Shown: positions 22,479 to 39,094, counted from the stretch's first letter. The stretch is 55,539 nucleotides of DNA from Bradyrhizobium sp. Leo170 (GCF_004296405.1 NZ_PSRR01000014.1:1-55539); one strand, 5' to 3'. Notes: generated by a model not told the origin, from the sequence alone. Program-made: numbers and translations.

Positions 22479-24523
22479 TCCTCGACCTTGTCGAAGAACG
22501 AATAGCGCAATGCGTCGGAATCGCCGTACCACTGGCCGGGGCCCTTGTTGGCGGCGCGCGCCGCGGCCCACAGCGCCTCGGTGCAGTCGCGACGGTGGGC
22601 GGCGAGATCAAAACCGTTGCCGAAGAACAGTTCCGACCATTCCCACCAGGTGGCGAGCTTCTTGACGCCACGCAACAGATCGTAGCGGTCGATCAAGCCG
22701 GGCGCGAGATCCGAGGTCACCGAGCCGAACACGAGGCCGGTCTTGACCACGCGATGCAGTTCGCGCGCCGCGCGCACCACCTGCTTTCCGCCGAGATGGC
22801 AGAGGCTGGTCTCGAACACGAAGTCGAATTCGTTGTCCTCGAGCGGCAGGTCGACGACCGAGCCGAGCTTGTTGTACTTCTGCAGCGCCTTCGGCGTCTT
22901 GCCGTGGATGAAGCGGTTGTTCTCGACACCCCAGGCGTCAACCCCGCGCTCGCGCAGCGCGCCGACCAGTTCGCCGCTGGCCGAGCCCGCCACCAGGAGC
23001 TTGTAGCCCTTGGCCTCGCCCCAGACGAGCTGGATCATCTCCATCAGCAGCGCGGGATCGGTGAAGTGGCGCCACGCCTCGCTGTACGGACCCTGCCCGC
23101 GATAATTCTCGAAATAATCGCGGTCGATCTTGTCCGACAGCGGCCGCTCGGCCTGGGCGCGGGCATGGCGCAGCCGGATCATCTCGGTCAGGATGATGTC
23201 GGTCGCGGCATCGGAGGAATCGAGCAGGCCGTTCAGGGTGGAATCGAACAGATAGTCGCCGACCACGACGATGCCGGGATGGTCCTTCGGCTCGGGACGA
23301 TGGTTGGTCATGACGTCGCGCGCCGGCAGGCCGCCGGGCAGCGCGTTCACCGAGCTCAGCCAGCGGTGGATCTTGCCCTCGAGGAAATGCTCGCGCGCAT
23401 TGCCGAGGGAAGCCGGCAGCGACTTCAACGCAGCATCGATCAGTTCCTGGTCGGTCAGATTGGCAAAGGCCAGCGCGTCCGAACCCGCAATCAGCCAGTT
23501 CAGGACGCCGTGCCTGCCAACGTCGTGGCGCGAGCCTTCGTTGTAGACACAGCAGCCGCCGAACGCATCCGACATGAACCAGGAGCCTGGGATCTTCTCG
23601 CCCCAGAACGGCTCGTCGAACAGGATCGAGACGCGCAGGTAGTGCGCCGGGCGGTCGAAATAGGAGATGTGCTTGACCATCGACTGGCGCAACTCCTCGC
23701 CGTCCCAGCCGAGCGTGGCGAGCCAGGAATGCGGCAGGCAGACCAGCACGAGGTCGAAGTCACGCGTCTCCGGCCCCTTCCCGTTCATCATGTTGAGGCG
23801 GTAGCGGCCGTTGCCGGCCTTGCCGACTTTCAGCACCCGGTGATTGAGCTGGATGTCGGCATCGACTTCCGAGCGCAGGCACTCGACGAGCTGCTCATTG
23901 CCGTTCTGGATCGAGTACAGGCCGATATAGCCGTCGATATCCATCACGAAATTCTTCAGCGCATTGAGCCCGTTGGTGTTGTGGCTCTCGGTCGCGATGT
24001 CGGAGCGCGCCATCACCTTGAAGAAGCGCTTGGCAGTCGGGTCCTCGACCTCCTCGTCGAGCAACTGCTCGCAGGTCTTGTGGGCCCAGGGATGCTCGTT
24101 GTCGTGCGCGCCGACGCCTTCGTAGTATTCGGCCGGCGAGATCATCTCGGTGCAGCGCTTGCGGAACGCTTCGATCGCCTCGGCGGTCTTCGCGCCGAAT
24201 TTGCGGCGCATGCCCGGCACGTCATTCAGGAGCTCGCCGTCGATCTGGACCTGCTCGGCATCCATCGGAATGGTCTGCAGGCCGAAATGCTGGATCAGTT
24301 CGCGCAGCGGATCCGGGCCGGTCATCGAATAATCGTAGATCTCGGCGACGCCGGCCTCGTAGGTCGCGGGTGCGGTATCGAATTTGCGCGTGACGATCTT
24401 GCCGCCGAGCCGGTCCGACGCCTCGTAAATGGTGACGCGGCAGAGGTCGCCGAGCTTCCTCTTCAGGTACCAGGCGCTCATCAGCCCGCCGGGGCCGCCG
24501 CCAACGATTGCGAGATCAAGCAT
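22469..24523 (-). CDS. Flavin amine oxidase fused to SAM methyltransferase
   Basis: The 684-residue chain joins two enzyme domains. Residues 1 to about 450 form a flavin amine oxidase/phytoene desaturase-like unit. It starts MLDLAIVGGGPGGLMSAWYL, has the ASDRLGGKI dinucleotide-binding extension, and closes with GIVVVGDYLFDSTLNGLLDS. From about residue 500 a class I methyltransferase follows, with motif I LLVAGSASGELVGAL, then WGVENN and LPLEDNEFDFVFETSLCHLG. The reaction is unknown; a bifunctional tailoring enzyme is plausible. The gene is divided from rpoC by a terminator and lies 153 bases upstream of the ABC exporter gene on the same strand. Confidence 0.85.
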   Translation of the reverse strand: MLDLAIVGGGPGGLMSAWYLKRKLGDLCRVTIYEASDRLGGKIVTRKFDTAPATYEAGVAEIYDYSMTGPDPLRELIQHFGLQTIPMDAEQVQIDGELLNDVPGMRRKFGAKTAEAIEAFRKRCTEMISPAEYYEGVGAHDNEHPWAHKTCEQLLDEEVEDPTAKRFFKVMARSDIATESHNTNGLNALKNFVMDIDGYIGLYSIQNGNEQLVECLRSEVDADIQLNHRVLKVGKAGNGRYRLNMMNGKGPETRDFDLVLVCLPHSWLATLGWDGEELRQSMVKHISYFDRPAHYLRVSILFDEPFWGEKIPGSWFMSDAFGGCCVYNEGSRHDVGRHGVLNWLIAGSDALAFANLTDQELIDAALKSLPASLGNAREHFLEGKIHRWLSSVNALPGGLPARDVMTNHRPEPKDHPGIVVVGDYLFDSTLNGLLDSSDAATDIILTEMIRLRHARAQAERPLSDKIDRDYFENYRGQGPYSEAWRHFTDPALLMEMIQLVWGEAKGYKLLVAGSASGELVGALRERGVDAWGVENNRFIHGKTPKALQKYNKLGSVVDLPLEDNEFDFVFETSLCHLGGKQVVRAARELHRVVKTGLVFGSVTSDLAPGLIDRYDLLRGVKKLATWWEWSELFFGNGFDLAAHRRDCTEALWAAARAANKGPGQWYGDSDALRYSFFDKVEDED

Positions 24524-24648
24524 GGGGATTCCGTTCTTCCGGGCGGGCGAAGCACCCGGCCGCGGCCGCTCTTAGCAGAAGCGCTTTTCTGTCTGAAGGA
24601 AAGATGAACAAAGCGCGTTCCTGCAGCGCAGCACAAGAGGAGAGCAGC

Positions 24649-24676
24649 AAAAAGGCCGGCAAAAAGCCGGCCTTTT
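24649..24676 (-). terminator. Rho-independent terminator after rpoC
   Basis: An 11-base perfect stem (24650-24660 with 24666-24676) and a five-base loop are followed on the minus strand by a run of T. It lies 27 bases after the rpoC stop. The mirrored A/T flanks would let it work in both directions. Confidence 0.92.
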
Positions 24677-24702
24677 CGTGAGTACCGTAGTTTTGCGGGG
24701 TG

Positions 24703-28902
<4,200 letters not shown>

Positions 28903-28950
28903 GGTCTTCTCCGTCTGCCGACTTTCGTCGGCCCATGCATTCCTTTTCTG

Positions 28951-29062
28951 TCATGCCCCGCGAAGGCGGGGCATCCAGTAATCACCGCAGCCGCGGGTTA
29001 CTGGATCGTCCGCCGGAGCTTGTCATCGGGCCGGCCTTTTGCCGGACCCGTTGGCGGACGAT
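28951..29062. repeat. REP-like palindromic element between rpoB and rpoC
   Basis: Three palindromes stand in a row: 28953-28961 with 28966-28974 (nine-base stem), 28975-28981 with 28998-29004 (CCAGTAA/TTACTGG), and 29005-29014 with 29053-29062 (ten-base stem enclosing a further GC-rich hairpin). The composition resembles dispersed intergenic palindromes common in Bradyrhizobium and Rhodopseudomonas. In rpoBC mRNA it would form a large structure between the two cistrons. Confidence 0.8.
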
Positions 29063-29101
29063 GACGGCGGCAAAGGCGGCGTCACCGCCGCCTTCACGAA
29101 A

Positions 29102-33220
<4,119 letters not shown>

Positions 33221-33658
33221 CGGGGCCTCTCATTTTCGCCGCCCTTTTGGGGCGTACCTTCCGGAGCGCGGCTGCCACCGCGCCCGGGTTGAATTTCGAT
33301 TCGTTTCGAAGGAACAAGGGCCAAATTCAGGAACCAAATCCTCAATTCGTTCTTGTCACCTTCAAAACGCAAAAGGACGCGCGGGGCGCTTGACGCACCC
33401 GCCCGTCAAAACTTCTCGCTTCACGGACTGAAAAAGCCCGAAATCTGCCTGTCTCCCAACGGTTCCCGTGGAAGCCCTGCCGCCCCCGCCGCCAACCGTG
33501 TTTTCCGCTGCCACCCCGATATGGGACGGCGATCATGGAGATTCGAGGGTTAAGTCTACGAATCCCCACACTTTTTTGTGTATAACCCGTAGCGCGACAA
33601 CCCGTCGCACGCCTTTTGCATGGCGGGGGGCGCGCCGGGCGCACCCCCGCCTCGCGCA
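33221..33658 (-). other. rplL-rpoB intergenic leader with strong hairpin
   Basis: This 438-base gap has no credible gene. Just after rplL a very stable GC hairpin (33622-33633 with 33639-33651) could act as the partial terminator that in many bacteria lowers rpoBC expression relative to L7/L12. No U-run follows it. No clear promoter was found in the rest of the gap. Confidence 0.5.
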
Positions 33659-34036
33659 TTACTTGAGTTCGACCTTCGCGCCAGCCTTCTCGAGCTGGGC
33701 CTTGATCTTGTCGGCTTCTTCCTTGTTGACGCCTTCCTTGACCGGCTTCGGAGCGCCTTCGACAAGGTCCTTGGCTTCCTTCAGGCCCAGGCCGGTGATG
33801 GCGCGGACTTCCTTGATGACCTCGATCTTCTTGTCGCCGGCCGCAGCCAGCACGACCGAGAACTCGGTCTTTTCTTCGGCCGGAGCGGCGGCGGCGCCAC
33901 CAGCGGCGGGACCAGCCACTGCCACGGCAGCGGCGGCGGACACGCCCCACTTCTCTTCCAGGAGCTTTGCGAGTTCGGCCGCTTCGAGCACGGTGAGGCT
34001 CGAGAGGTCGTCGACGATTTTCTGCAAGTCAGCCAT
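33659..34036 (-). CDS. rplL: 50S ribosomal protein L7/L12
   Basis: L12 forms the flexible stalk that recruits translation factors. The 125-residue product has the N-terminal dimerisation domain ([20 protein letters not shown]), an Ala/Pro hinge near residues 36-55, and the C-terminal factor-binding domain with [26 protein letters not shown] precedes the ATG. It lies 56 bases after rplJ. Confidence 0.98.
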   Translation of the reverse strand: MADLQKIVDDLSSLTVLEAAELAKLLEEKWGVSAAAAVAVAGPAAGGAAAAPAEEKTEFSVVLAAAGDKKIEVIKEVRAITGLGLKEAKDLVEGAPKPVKEGVNKEEADKIKAQLEKAGAKVELK

Positions 34037-34092
34037 TGATCTGTTTCCTTAAACGTTTGGTTCGAACCAGGGTTTGAGTTTTGCGAAGGGCG

Positions 34093-34611
34093 TCAGGCCG
34101 CTTCGCCCTTTGAGGCATGAGCCTGAATGACGCGCGCGAGCTTGGCCGCGGGCGCATTGGAGAGCTGGGCGAGCTTGGTCGCCGGGGCCACGATGAGGCC
34201 GACGATCTTGCCACGCAGTTCGTCCAGCGACGGCAGCGAGGCAAGCGCCTTGACGCCATCGACATTCAGGACGGTTTTACCCATCGAGCCGCCGAGGATG
34301 ACGAACTTCTCGTTCGCCTTGGCGAAATCAATGGCAACCTTTGGCGCCGCAACCGGATCGTTGGAGGTAGCGATCACGGTCGGCCCCTTCAGAAGGGAGC
34401 CGATGGCAGCGACGTCAGTGCCTTCAAGAGCAATTTTGGCGAGACGGTTCTTCGAGACCTTCACCGAGGCGCCCGCCTGCTTCATCTGCATGCGCAGCTT
34501 CTGCATTTGGGCGACGGTGAGGCCGGAATAGTGAGCAACGATCGCAACGCTCGTGGTCTTGAAGACCTCGTTGAGCTGTTCGACCGCCTCTTTCTTTGCC
34601 GCTCGTTCCAC
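34093..34611 (-). CDS. rplJ: 50S ribosomal protein L10, GTG start
   Basis: L10 anchors L7/L12 dimers to the stalk base. The 172-residue protein begins at a GTG ([20 protein letters not shown]) with GGAGAG eight bases before it. It contains [14 protein letters not shown] and ends in the helix that carries L12, [21 protein letters not shown] longer frame from 34791 adds 60 residues that match no L10, so it is rejected. L10 with L12 commonly represses its own operon through the leader. Confidence 0.95.
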   Translation of the reverse strand: MERAAKKEAVEQLNEVFKTTSVAIVAHYSGLTVAQMQKLRMQMKQAGASVKVSKNRLAKIALEGTDVAAIGSLLKGPTVIATSNDPVAAPKVAIDFAKANEKFVILGGSMGKTVLNVDGVKALASLPSLDELRGKIVGLIVAPATKLAQLSNAPAAKLARVIQAHASKGEAA

Positions 34612-34629
34612 AGCAAGCTCTCTCCGGTT

Positions 34630-34657
34630 GGCGGTCTTTCGCTCGCGCGGGACCGCC
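34630..34657 (-). promoter_or_regulatory. Hairpin in the rplJ leader
   Basis: A perfect seven-base stem (GGCGGTC at 34630-34636 with GACCGCC at 34651-34657) ends about ten bases upstream of the rplJ Shine-Dalgarno sequence. Further hairpins occur upstream (around 34697-34717 and 34755-34780). The position fits an L10-binding autoregulatory leader, but no known consensus was verified. Confidence 0.4.
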
Positions 34658-35095
34658 GGGTTGCACCCATCGTCCCACCCAAACCTTATGCCTCGGGACC
34701 GAAGTCCGAGGGACACGCCGGGCAAGACGACATTCTTGAAGCCTGCCCTCCCGTCGGCCTTTCGGCCGCGGGCTGTCGAGGTTCGAACCAAGTCGGCTTC
34801 TGCAAGGCCCGCTTAAGGCTCCGCGCGAAGCAAATCCGGTTTTCACCCGTCTATGCAGGCCATGCGATTAAGCCGTTGAAAAACCGAAGTTTGTCGCGGG
34901 CGCCTGCAGTCTCGGACAGGATCGAGGCCAACGGCTTAAGCCGCAGCCCCTGCCCTCATCCCAACGGGGCCGACGGGGTCGCTTCCTTTCGAGCAATCCA
35001 AGTGGATTGCCTGGAAGGAAAACTCTCCTATCGAGCCAAGTTTTCGGAATGCGAGCACGAGCGTGCCAGCGACCGCCAGCACGCCCGGAGGACGC
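34658..35095 (-). other. Upstream part of the rplJ leader
   Basis: No gene was recognised here. The stretch contains a seven-base hairpin, GCAATCC/GGATTGC at 34993-35010, and GC-rich stem-loops nearer rplJ. It would be transcribed as a leader of more than 400 bases if the promoter at 35096-35124 is used. Confidence 0.4.
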
Positions 35096-35124
35096 TATTT
35101 AGCGGCTCGGCCCGCGCTTGCCAA
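35096..35124 (-). promoter_or_regulatory. Promoter candidate for rplJL-rpoBC
   Basis: On the minus strand TTGGCA (35119-35124) and TAAATA (35096-35101) are spaced by exactly 17 bases. It lies just after the dehydrogenase stop codon and would give rplJ its own start point separate from rplKA. Confidence 0.4.
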
Positions 35125-35149
35125 GAGCAAAATTCGGGCCGCGGACAGA

Positions 35150-36106
35150 TCAGGCGAGCCGAACCGGATAAGGCAGCGGTTTGCCGGCGAAAAAAGCCTC
35201 GAGATTGGCCAGCACGCAGTCCTGCATCGCCACATGCGATTCCAGGGTGTGGCCGCCGATATGGGGCGTCAGTACCACGTTCGGCAACGCGGTGAGCGCG
35301 TCCGGCGCGTGCGGCTCGGTTGCGTAGACGTCGAGGCCGGCGCCGGCGATCGTCTGGTCCGACAGTACCGCAACCAGCGCGGCCTCGTCGATCACGGAGC
35401 CGCGTGAGATGTTGACGACCAAACCGTCGCTGCCGAGCCGCCGTAGGATGTCGGCATTGACGGCGTGGTTGTTGTCCGGCCCGGCCCGCACCGCGATCAT
35501 CAGGACGCTGCACCAGTCGGCCAGCGCCTCGAGGCTCGAAAAATACTGATACGGCACGTCGTGCCGGCTGCGGCTGAAATAGCCGACTTCGGTCTCGAAG
35601 GCGGCGACGCGCGCGGCAATCTTGCGGCCGATCTCGCCCATGCCATAGACGCCGACCTTGCGGCCGCGCATGCCGGCCAGCGGCCGCATCATCGGCGATG
35701 GTTTTGCCCCCGCCCAGTCGCCGCTCCGCACATAATTGTCCGCGACCAGCAGCCGGCGGACCGCCGCCAGCATCAGCGTCACCGCAATGTCGGCCACCGA
35801 GGCCGCATTCGCGCCGGGACTGTTGCCGACCGCGATGTTGCGCTTCGCGGCGGCCGCAAGATCGATGCCGTCATAGCCGGTGCCGTAGCAGATGATCGCG
35901 CCGAGCTTCGGCATTATGTCCATGGCGTCGGCCCCGAGCCGCCCGCTGCCGCCGGCGGTGATCAGCGCCCGGATGTCGGCGAGTTCCGCAGCCGAGAACG
36001 CCTCGTTCAGCCGCTTGCCGGCGGCGTTCAACAGTTCGTAGCGCTCGCCGAAGCGCTGGAGCTGGGCCTTGGGAAAGCGCGAATAGATCAGGACCTTATC
36101 GGGCAT
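35150..36106 (-). CDS. D-2-hydroxyacid dehydrogenase
   Basis: The 318-residue protein belongs to the NAD(P)-dependent D-isomer 2-hydroxyacid dehydrogenases, closest in look to glyoxylate/hydroxypyruvate reductases. The nucleotide-binding GVYGMGEIGRKIA is near residue 150. The catalytic Arg is in NISRGSVIDE, the Glu in DVYATEPHAPD, and the His in TPHIGGHT near residue 281. The ATG at 36106 has AGGAAAG upstream; a TTG six codons earlier is rejected. It sits on the same strand between rplA and rplJ, an unusual insertion in a ribosomal operon. Confidence 0.9.
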   Translation of the reverse strand: MPDKVLIYSRFPKAQLQRFGERYELLNAAGKRLNEAFSAAELADIRALITAGGSGRLGADAMDIMPKLGAIICYGTGYDGIDLAAAAKRNIAVGNSPGANAASVADIAVTLMLAAVRRLLVADNYVRSGDWAGAKPSPMMRPLAGMRGRKVGVYGMGEIGRKIAARVAAFETEVGYFSRSRHDVPYQYFSSLEALADWCSVLMIAVRAGPDNNHAVNADILRRLGSDGLVVNISRGSVIDEAALVAVLSDQTIAGAGLDVYATEPHAPDALTALPNVVLTPHIGGHTLESHVAMQDCVLANLEAFFAGKPLPYPVRLA

Positions 36107-36146
36107 TGTTGTTCTTTCCTGCAAGCTACGCCACGCCGTAAAGCGA

Positions 36147-36176
36147 AGGGCGGAACCGGCTGCCCGATCCCGCCCT
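36147..36176 (-). terminator. Weak terminator or attenuator after rplA
   Basis: A seven-base GC stem (36147-36153 with 36170-36176) encloses an imperfect inner pairing. On the minus strand it is followed by CGCTTTA rather than a long U-run. It lies 26 bases after the rplA stop and may reduce read-through into the dehydrogenase gene. Confidence 0.4.
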
Positions 36177-36201
36177 CTTTATTCATGCACCTTGCCAGCG
36201 G

Positions 36202-36894
36202 TTAGCCCAGCAGCGTGCCCGGCTCGACCTTCACGCCCGGGCCCATGGTGGAGGAAACCGCCACGCGCTGGACGTAGGTGCCCTTGGCGCCGGCCGGCTT
36301 GGCCTTGACCACGGCGTCCGCGAGCGCCTTGATGTTCTCGACCAGCTTGTCCTCGGAGAACGAGGCCTTGCCGACGCCAGCCTGGATGATACCGGCCTTC
36401 TCGACGCGGAACTCGACCGAGCCGCCCTTGGCGCCCTTCACGGCGCCGGTGACGTCCATGGTCACGGTGCCGATCTTCGGGTTCGGCATCATGCCGCGCG
36501 GACCAAGCACCTTACCGAGGCGGCCGACCAGCGGCATCATGTCGGGGGTGGCGATGCAGCGGTCGAAGTCGATATTGCCGGCCTGCACCTTCTCGACCAG
36601 GTCTTCGGCGCCGACAACGTCGGCACCCGCCGCCTTGGCCTCATCCGCCTTGGCGCCGCGGGCGAACACGCCGACGCGGAGCGTGCGGCCGGTGCCGTTC
36701 GGCAGGGTCACCACGCCGCGCACCATCTGGTCGGCGTGACGCGGGTCGACGCCGAGATTGATCGCGACCTCGATGGTCTCGTCGAATTTCGACTTGGCCC
36801 GCTCCTTGACCAGCTTGATGGCGTCCGCGAGCGGGTAAAGCTTTTCGCGGTCAATACCTTCGCGGGCCTTCTTCAAACGCTTTCCGATTGCCAT
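36202..36894 (-). CDS. rplA: 50S ribosomal protein L1
   Basis: L1 forms the mobile stalk at the E site and in many bacteria represses the rplKA mRNA. The 230-residue product starts [20 protein letters not shown]. It has the family block [20 protein letters not shown] followed by [15 protein letters not shown]. It lies six bases after rplK. Confidence 0.98.
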   Translation of the reverse strand: MAIGKRLKKAREGIDREKLYPLADAIKLVKERAKSKFDETIEVAINLGVDPRHADQMVRGVVTLPNGTGRTLRVGVFARGAKADEAKAAGADVVGAEDLVEKVQAGNIDFDRCIATPDMMPLVGRLGKVLGPRGMMPNPKIGTVTMDVTGAVKGAKGGSVEFRVEKAGIIQAGVGKASFSEDKLVENIKALADAVVKAKPAGAKGTYVQRVAVSSTMGPGVKVEPGTLLG

Positions 36895-36900
36895 GGCGCC

Positions 36901-37329
36901 TTACCCCGCAACTTCTAGACCCATCGAACGGGCGGAGCCCTCGACCATCTTCATGGCCGATTCGATGGTGTCGCAATTGAGATCCTTCATCTTCTTCTCG
37001 GCGATCTCGCGCACCTGCGCTTTGGTCACCTGGCCGGCCTTGTCGCGGCCCGGCGCCTTCGAGCCGGACTGGATCTTGGCAGCTTGCTTCAAGAAGTAAG
37101 ACATCGGCGGCGTCTTCATCTCGAAGGTGAAGGAACGATCCGCATAGATGGTGATGACCACCGGGATCGGGGTGTTCTTCTCTTCCTTCTGCGTCTGGGC
37201 GTTGAACGCCTTGCAGAATTCCATGATGTTGAGACCGCGCTGACCGAGCGCGGGGCCGATCGGTGGCGACGGGTTCGCCGCACCGGCCGGGACCTGAAGC
37301 TTCAGGTATCCGGTCACTTTCTTTGCCAT
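36901..37329 (-). CDS. rplK: 50S ribosomal protein L11
   Basis: L11 binds the GTPase-associated centre of 23S rRNA and is needed for the stringent response. The 142-residue product starts [20 protein letters not shown] and has the [20 protein letters not shown] signature. AGGAG lies upstream of the ATG. It precedes rplA and follows nusG after 103 bases. Confidence 0.98.
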   Translation of the reverse strand: MAKKVTGYLKLQVPAGAANPSPPIGPALGQRGLNIMEFCKAFNAQTQKEEKNTPIPVVITIYADRSFTFEMKTPPMSYFLKQAAKIQSGSKAPGRDKAGQVTKAQVREIAEKKMKDLNCDTIESAMKMVEGSARSMGLEVAG

Positions 37330-37432
37330 GTATCACTCCTGTTGTGCCGGACATTGTCCGGCGGGTTCAGGTTCCGTGGTTCGGACCGGGAGCGGCTGGC
37401 GACCGCCCCCTTCCTCCCACGTCCTCTTCAAA

Positions 37433-37984
37433 TCAGACCTTCTCGACCTGACCGAATTCCAGTTCGACCGGGGTGGCACGGCCGAAGATCGAGACAGCGA
37501 CCTTCACGCGCGAGCGCGCCTCGTCGATTTCTTCCACCACGCCCGAGAACGAGGCGAACGGCCCGTCGGCCACCCGCACATTCTCGCCGATCTCGAACGA
37601 CACCGACGCCTTCGGTCTTTCCACGCCCTCCTGCACCTGGTGCAGGATCCGCATGGCCTCGGCTTCCGAGATCGGCATCGGCTTGTTTTCCGCGCCCAGG
37701 AAGCCGGTCACCTTCGGGGTATTCTTGATCAGGTGGAAGGCTTCGTCGGTGAGCTTCATCTTCACCAGCACATAGCCGGGGAAGAACTTGCGCTCGGCGT
37801 CGATCTTGCGGCCGCGGCGGACTTCGGTGACCTTCTCGGTCGGGACCAGCACCTGTTCGAACAGCTCTTCCAGCCCGCGCTGCTTGGCCTGTTCGCGGAT
37901 CGATTCCGCCACCTTCTTCTCGAAGTTCGAGTAGGCGTGGACGATGTACCAGCGCTTGTCCATGGATTGCGTTAACGTGCTCAT
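37433..37984 (-). CDS. nusG: Transcription termination/antitermination factor NusG
   Basis: NusG links RNA polymerase to Rho or to the ribosome. The 183-residue protein has the NGN domain (RWYIVHAYSNFEKKVAESIR, FFPGYVLVKMKL) and a C-terminal KOW domain (VRVADGPFASFSGVVEEIDE). Its ATG shares one base with the secE stop (TGATG), so the pair is coupled. Confidence 0.97.
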   Translation of the reverse strand: MSTLTQSMDKRWYIVHAYSNFEKKVAESIREQAKQRGLEELFEQVLVPTEKVTEVRRGRKIDAERKFFPGYVLVKMKLTDEAFHLIKNTPKVTGFLGAENKPMPISEAEAMRILHQVQEGVERPKASVSFEIGENVRVADGPFASFSGVVEEIDEARSRVKVAVSIFGRATPVELEFGQVEKV

Positions 37985-38175
37985 CAGTGGATGCCCAGGA
38001 TGAGGGTAATAAGATAGCGGATGATCTGGTCCGCGGCGAAGAAGAAGATCGACGCCAGCGCGACCATCACGAACACCATGATCGTGGTGATCGTCGTCTC
38101 ACGACGGGTCGGCCAGGTGACCTTGGCGGTCTCCGAGCGCACTTCCTGCAGGAATTTGAACGGGCTGAAAGCCAT
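37984..38175 (-). CDS. secE: Preprotein translocase subunit SecE
   Basis: SecE clamps the SecY channel. The 63-residue short form has the amphipathic stretch FKFLQEVRSETAKVTWPTRR and then one transmembrane helix (IMVFVMVALASIFFFAADQI). That is the normal architecture for alphaproteobacteria. It is the first gene of the secE-nusG-rplKA group and lies just downstream of the truncated tRNA-Trp. Confidence 0.96.
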   Translation of the reverse strand: MAFSPFKFLQEVRSETAKVTWPTRRETTITTIMVFVMVALASIFFFAADQIIRYLITLILGIH

Positions 38176-38350
38176 TCTTTAAAGTCCGCGTCCGTCGTCA
38201 GACGATTCAAGTGTTTCAGGAATCCGAACAGTCCTTGAGCGCCCAGCCCTCTCGCGAAGGATGAGCCGGTTAACAGGCTCGGTTGTTCGGGGGATTTAAA
38301 GCCGCGCCGGATATCCGCCTTTTAATCGCGGGCCGGCTGCAGGTGGCGGG

Positions 38351-38379
38351 TATGTACTGCGGGAGCGGTGAAACGTCAA
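38351..38379 (-). promoter_or_regulatory. Promoter candidate for secE-nusG
   Basis: TTGACG (38374-38379, minus strand) and TACATA (38351-38356) are spaced by 17 bases. It lies between the tRNA-Trp 3' end and secE, so it can drive secE even though the island has separated the genes from whatever lay upstream of the original tRNA. Confidence 0.5.
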
Positions 38380-38392
38380 GATATCGGCATGC

Positions 38393-38437
38393 TGGCAGGA
38401 GTGGCAGGGCTCGAACCTGCGACCCCCGGTTTTGGAG
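38393..38437 (-). tRNA. Truncated tRNA-Trp 3' part, attachment site
   Basis: Read on the minus strand, these 45 bases are the anticodon loop (CTCCAAA, anticodon CCA at 38433-38435), the 3' anticodon stem, variable loop, the T arm (GCAGG TTCGAGC CCTGC) and the acceptor 3' strand CACTCCT with GCCA. The expected 5' half is absent. The sequence beyond 38437 has no D arm and does not pair properly with the anticodon stem. This is what remains at one end of an element integrated through a tRNA gene; the intact tRNA should stand at the far end of the island. Confidence 0.85.
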
Positions 38438-38908
38438 TTCGGCCACTACTGTCATTCGGAGTTTGTTCTAGTACCACTAAGGCCTGAATCATCGGGCCTT
38501 TCTCGCCTTCAAGCCGCAGCTTGTGCCGCCTTGTCCCGCTCTGTTTTGGGCAGTTGGGTAGCAAAATGGTAGCAAACGGTTCTGCTATCGTTCGCGACAA
38601 CCCGCCCGAATAGACCGGCGCACTCCGACACTCGTGCTGCTAAAACGCGGATGAAACCCGGCGGCATAGCAGGCGGGCTATGAAGCTTCCCTGCACCACG
38701 GCGGTGAGCGCCTTCTCAGCCATCCGTCGCGGCTCCAGGAAGCCCGGGAAGCACGAGCCCTCCCCTTGCCTTGCTCCGCCTTATTCACACCCCTCCACGT
38801 CTGCACGTCCCCGGCCCGGATGTACGGGCCCAGGCGGTGGCGGACGGGCGTCAAATCACTATTGCTGGTGCCGACCCCCGACTGTGCAGGCTCTGGTACT
38901 GCTTACCG
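38438..38908. other. Gene-poor island edge
   Basis: No convincing gene is seen between the attachment site and the small minus-strand gene. Short open frames on both strands lack ribosome-binding sites and family resemblance. An integrase would be expected beside the attachment site, but only unrecognisable sequence is present. Confidence 0.5.
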
Positions 38909-39094
38909 TCACTTGAAGTGTATCGGGGAATCCGCCGACACTTCGCCGATTGCCGCTGGCTGATCCTCCACGATATTTTCGGACGCGGGCGGGGGGTCAT
39001 TCCACACGAACTTCGAGCGTGTCCTGTGCGCGACTCGCTCAGCAGCTTCTTTGACCAGCTCAATTTCACGGCGTCGAGGGGTTACGATGGCCAT
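38909..39094 (-). CDS. Small hypothetical protein, 61 residues
   Basis: Starts MAIVTPRRREIELVKEAAER with GGAGAA nine bases before the ATG. The sequence is hydrophilic and probably helical at the N-terminus, with a Pro-rich middle (WNDPPPASENIVED). It is divergent from the deaminase pseudogene, 108 bases away. I recognise no family. It is kept because the ribosome-binding site and composition look real. Confidence 0.5.
   Translation of the reverse strand: MAIVTPRRREIELVKEAAERVAHRTRSKFVWNDPPPASENIVEDQPAAIGEVSADSPIHFK

Noticed and set aside
34612..34791. 60-residue N-terminal extension of L10
   Set aside because: No L10 has it, and the GTG at 34611 has a proper ribosome-binding site; the stretch is leader RNA.
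38393..38470. Functional tRNA-Trp
   Set aside because: There is no D arm, no 5' acceptor strand, and the anticodon stem cannot close, so only the 3' part is left.
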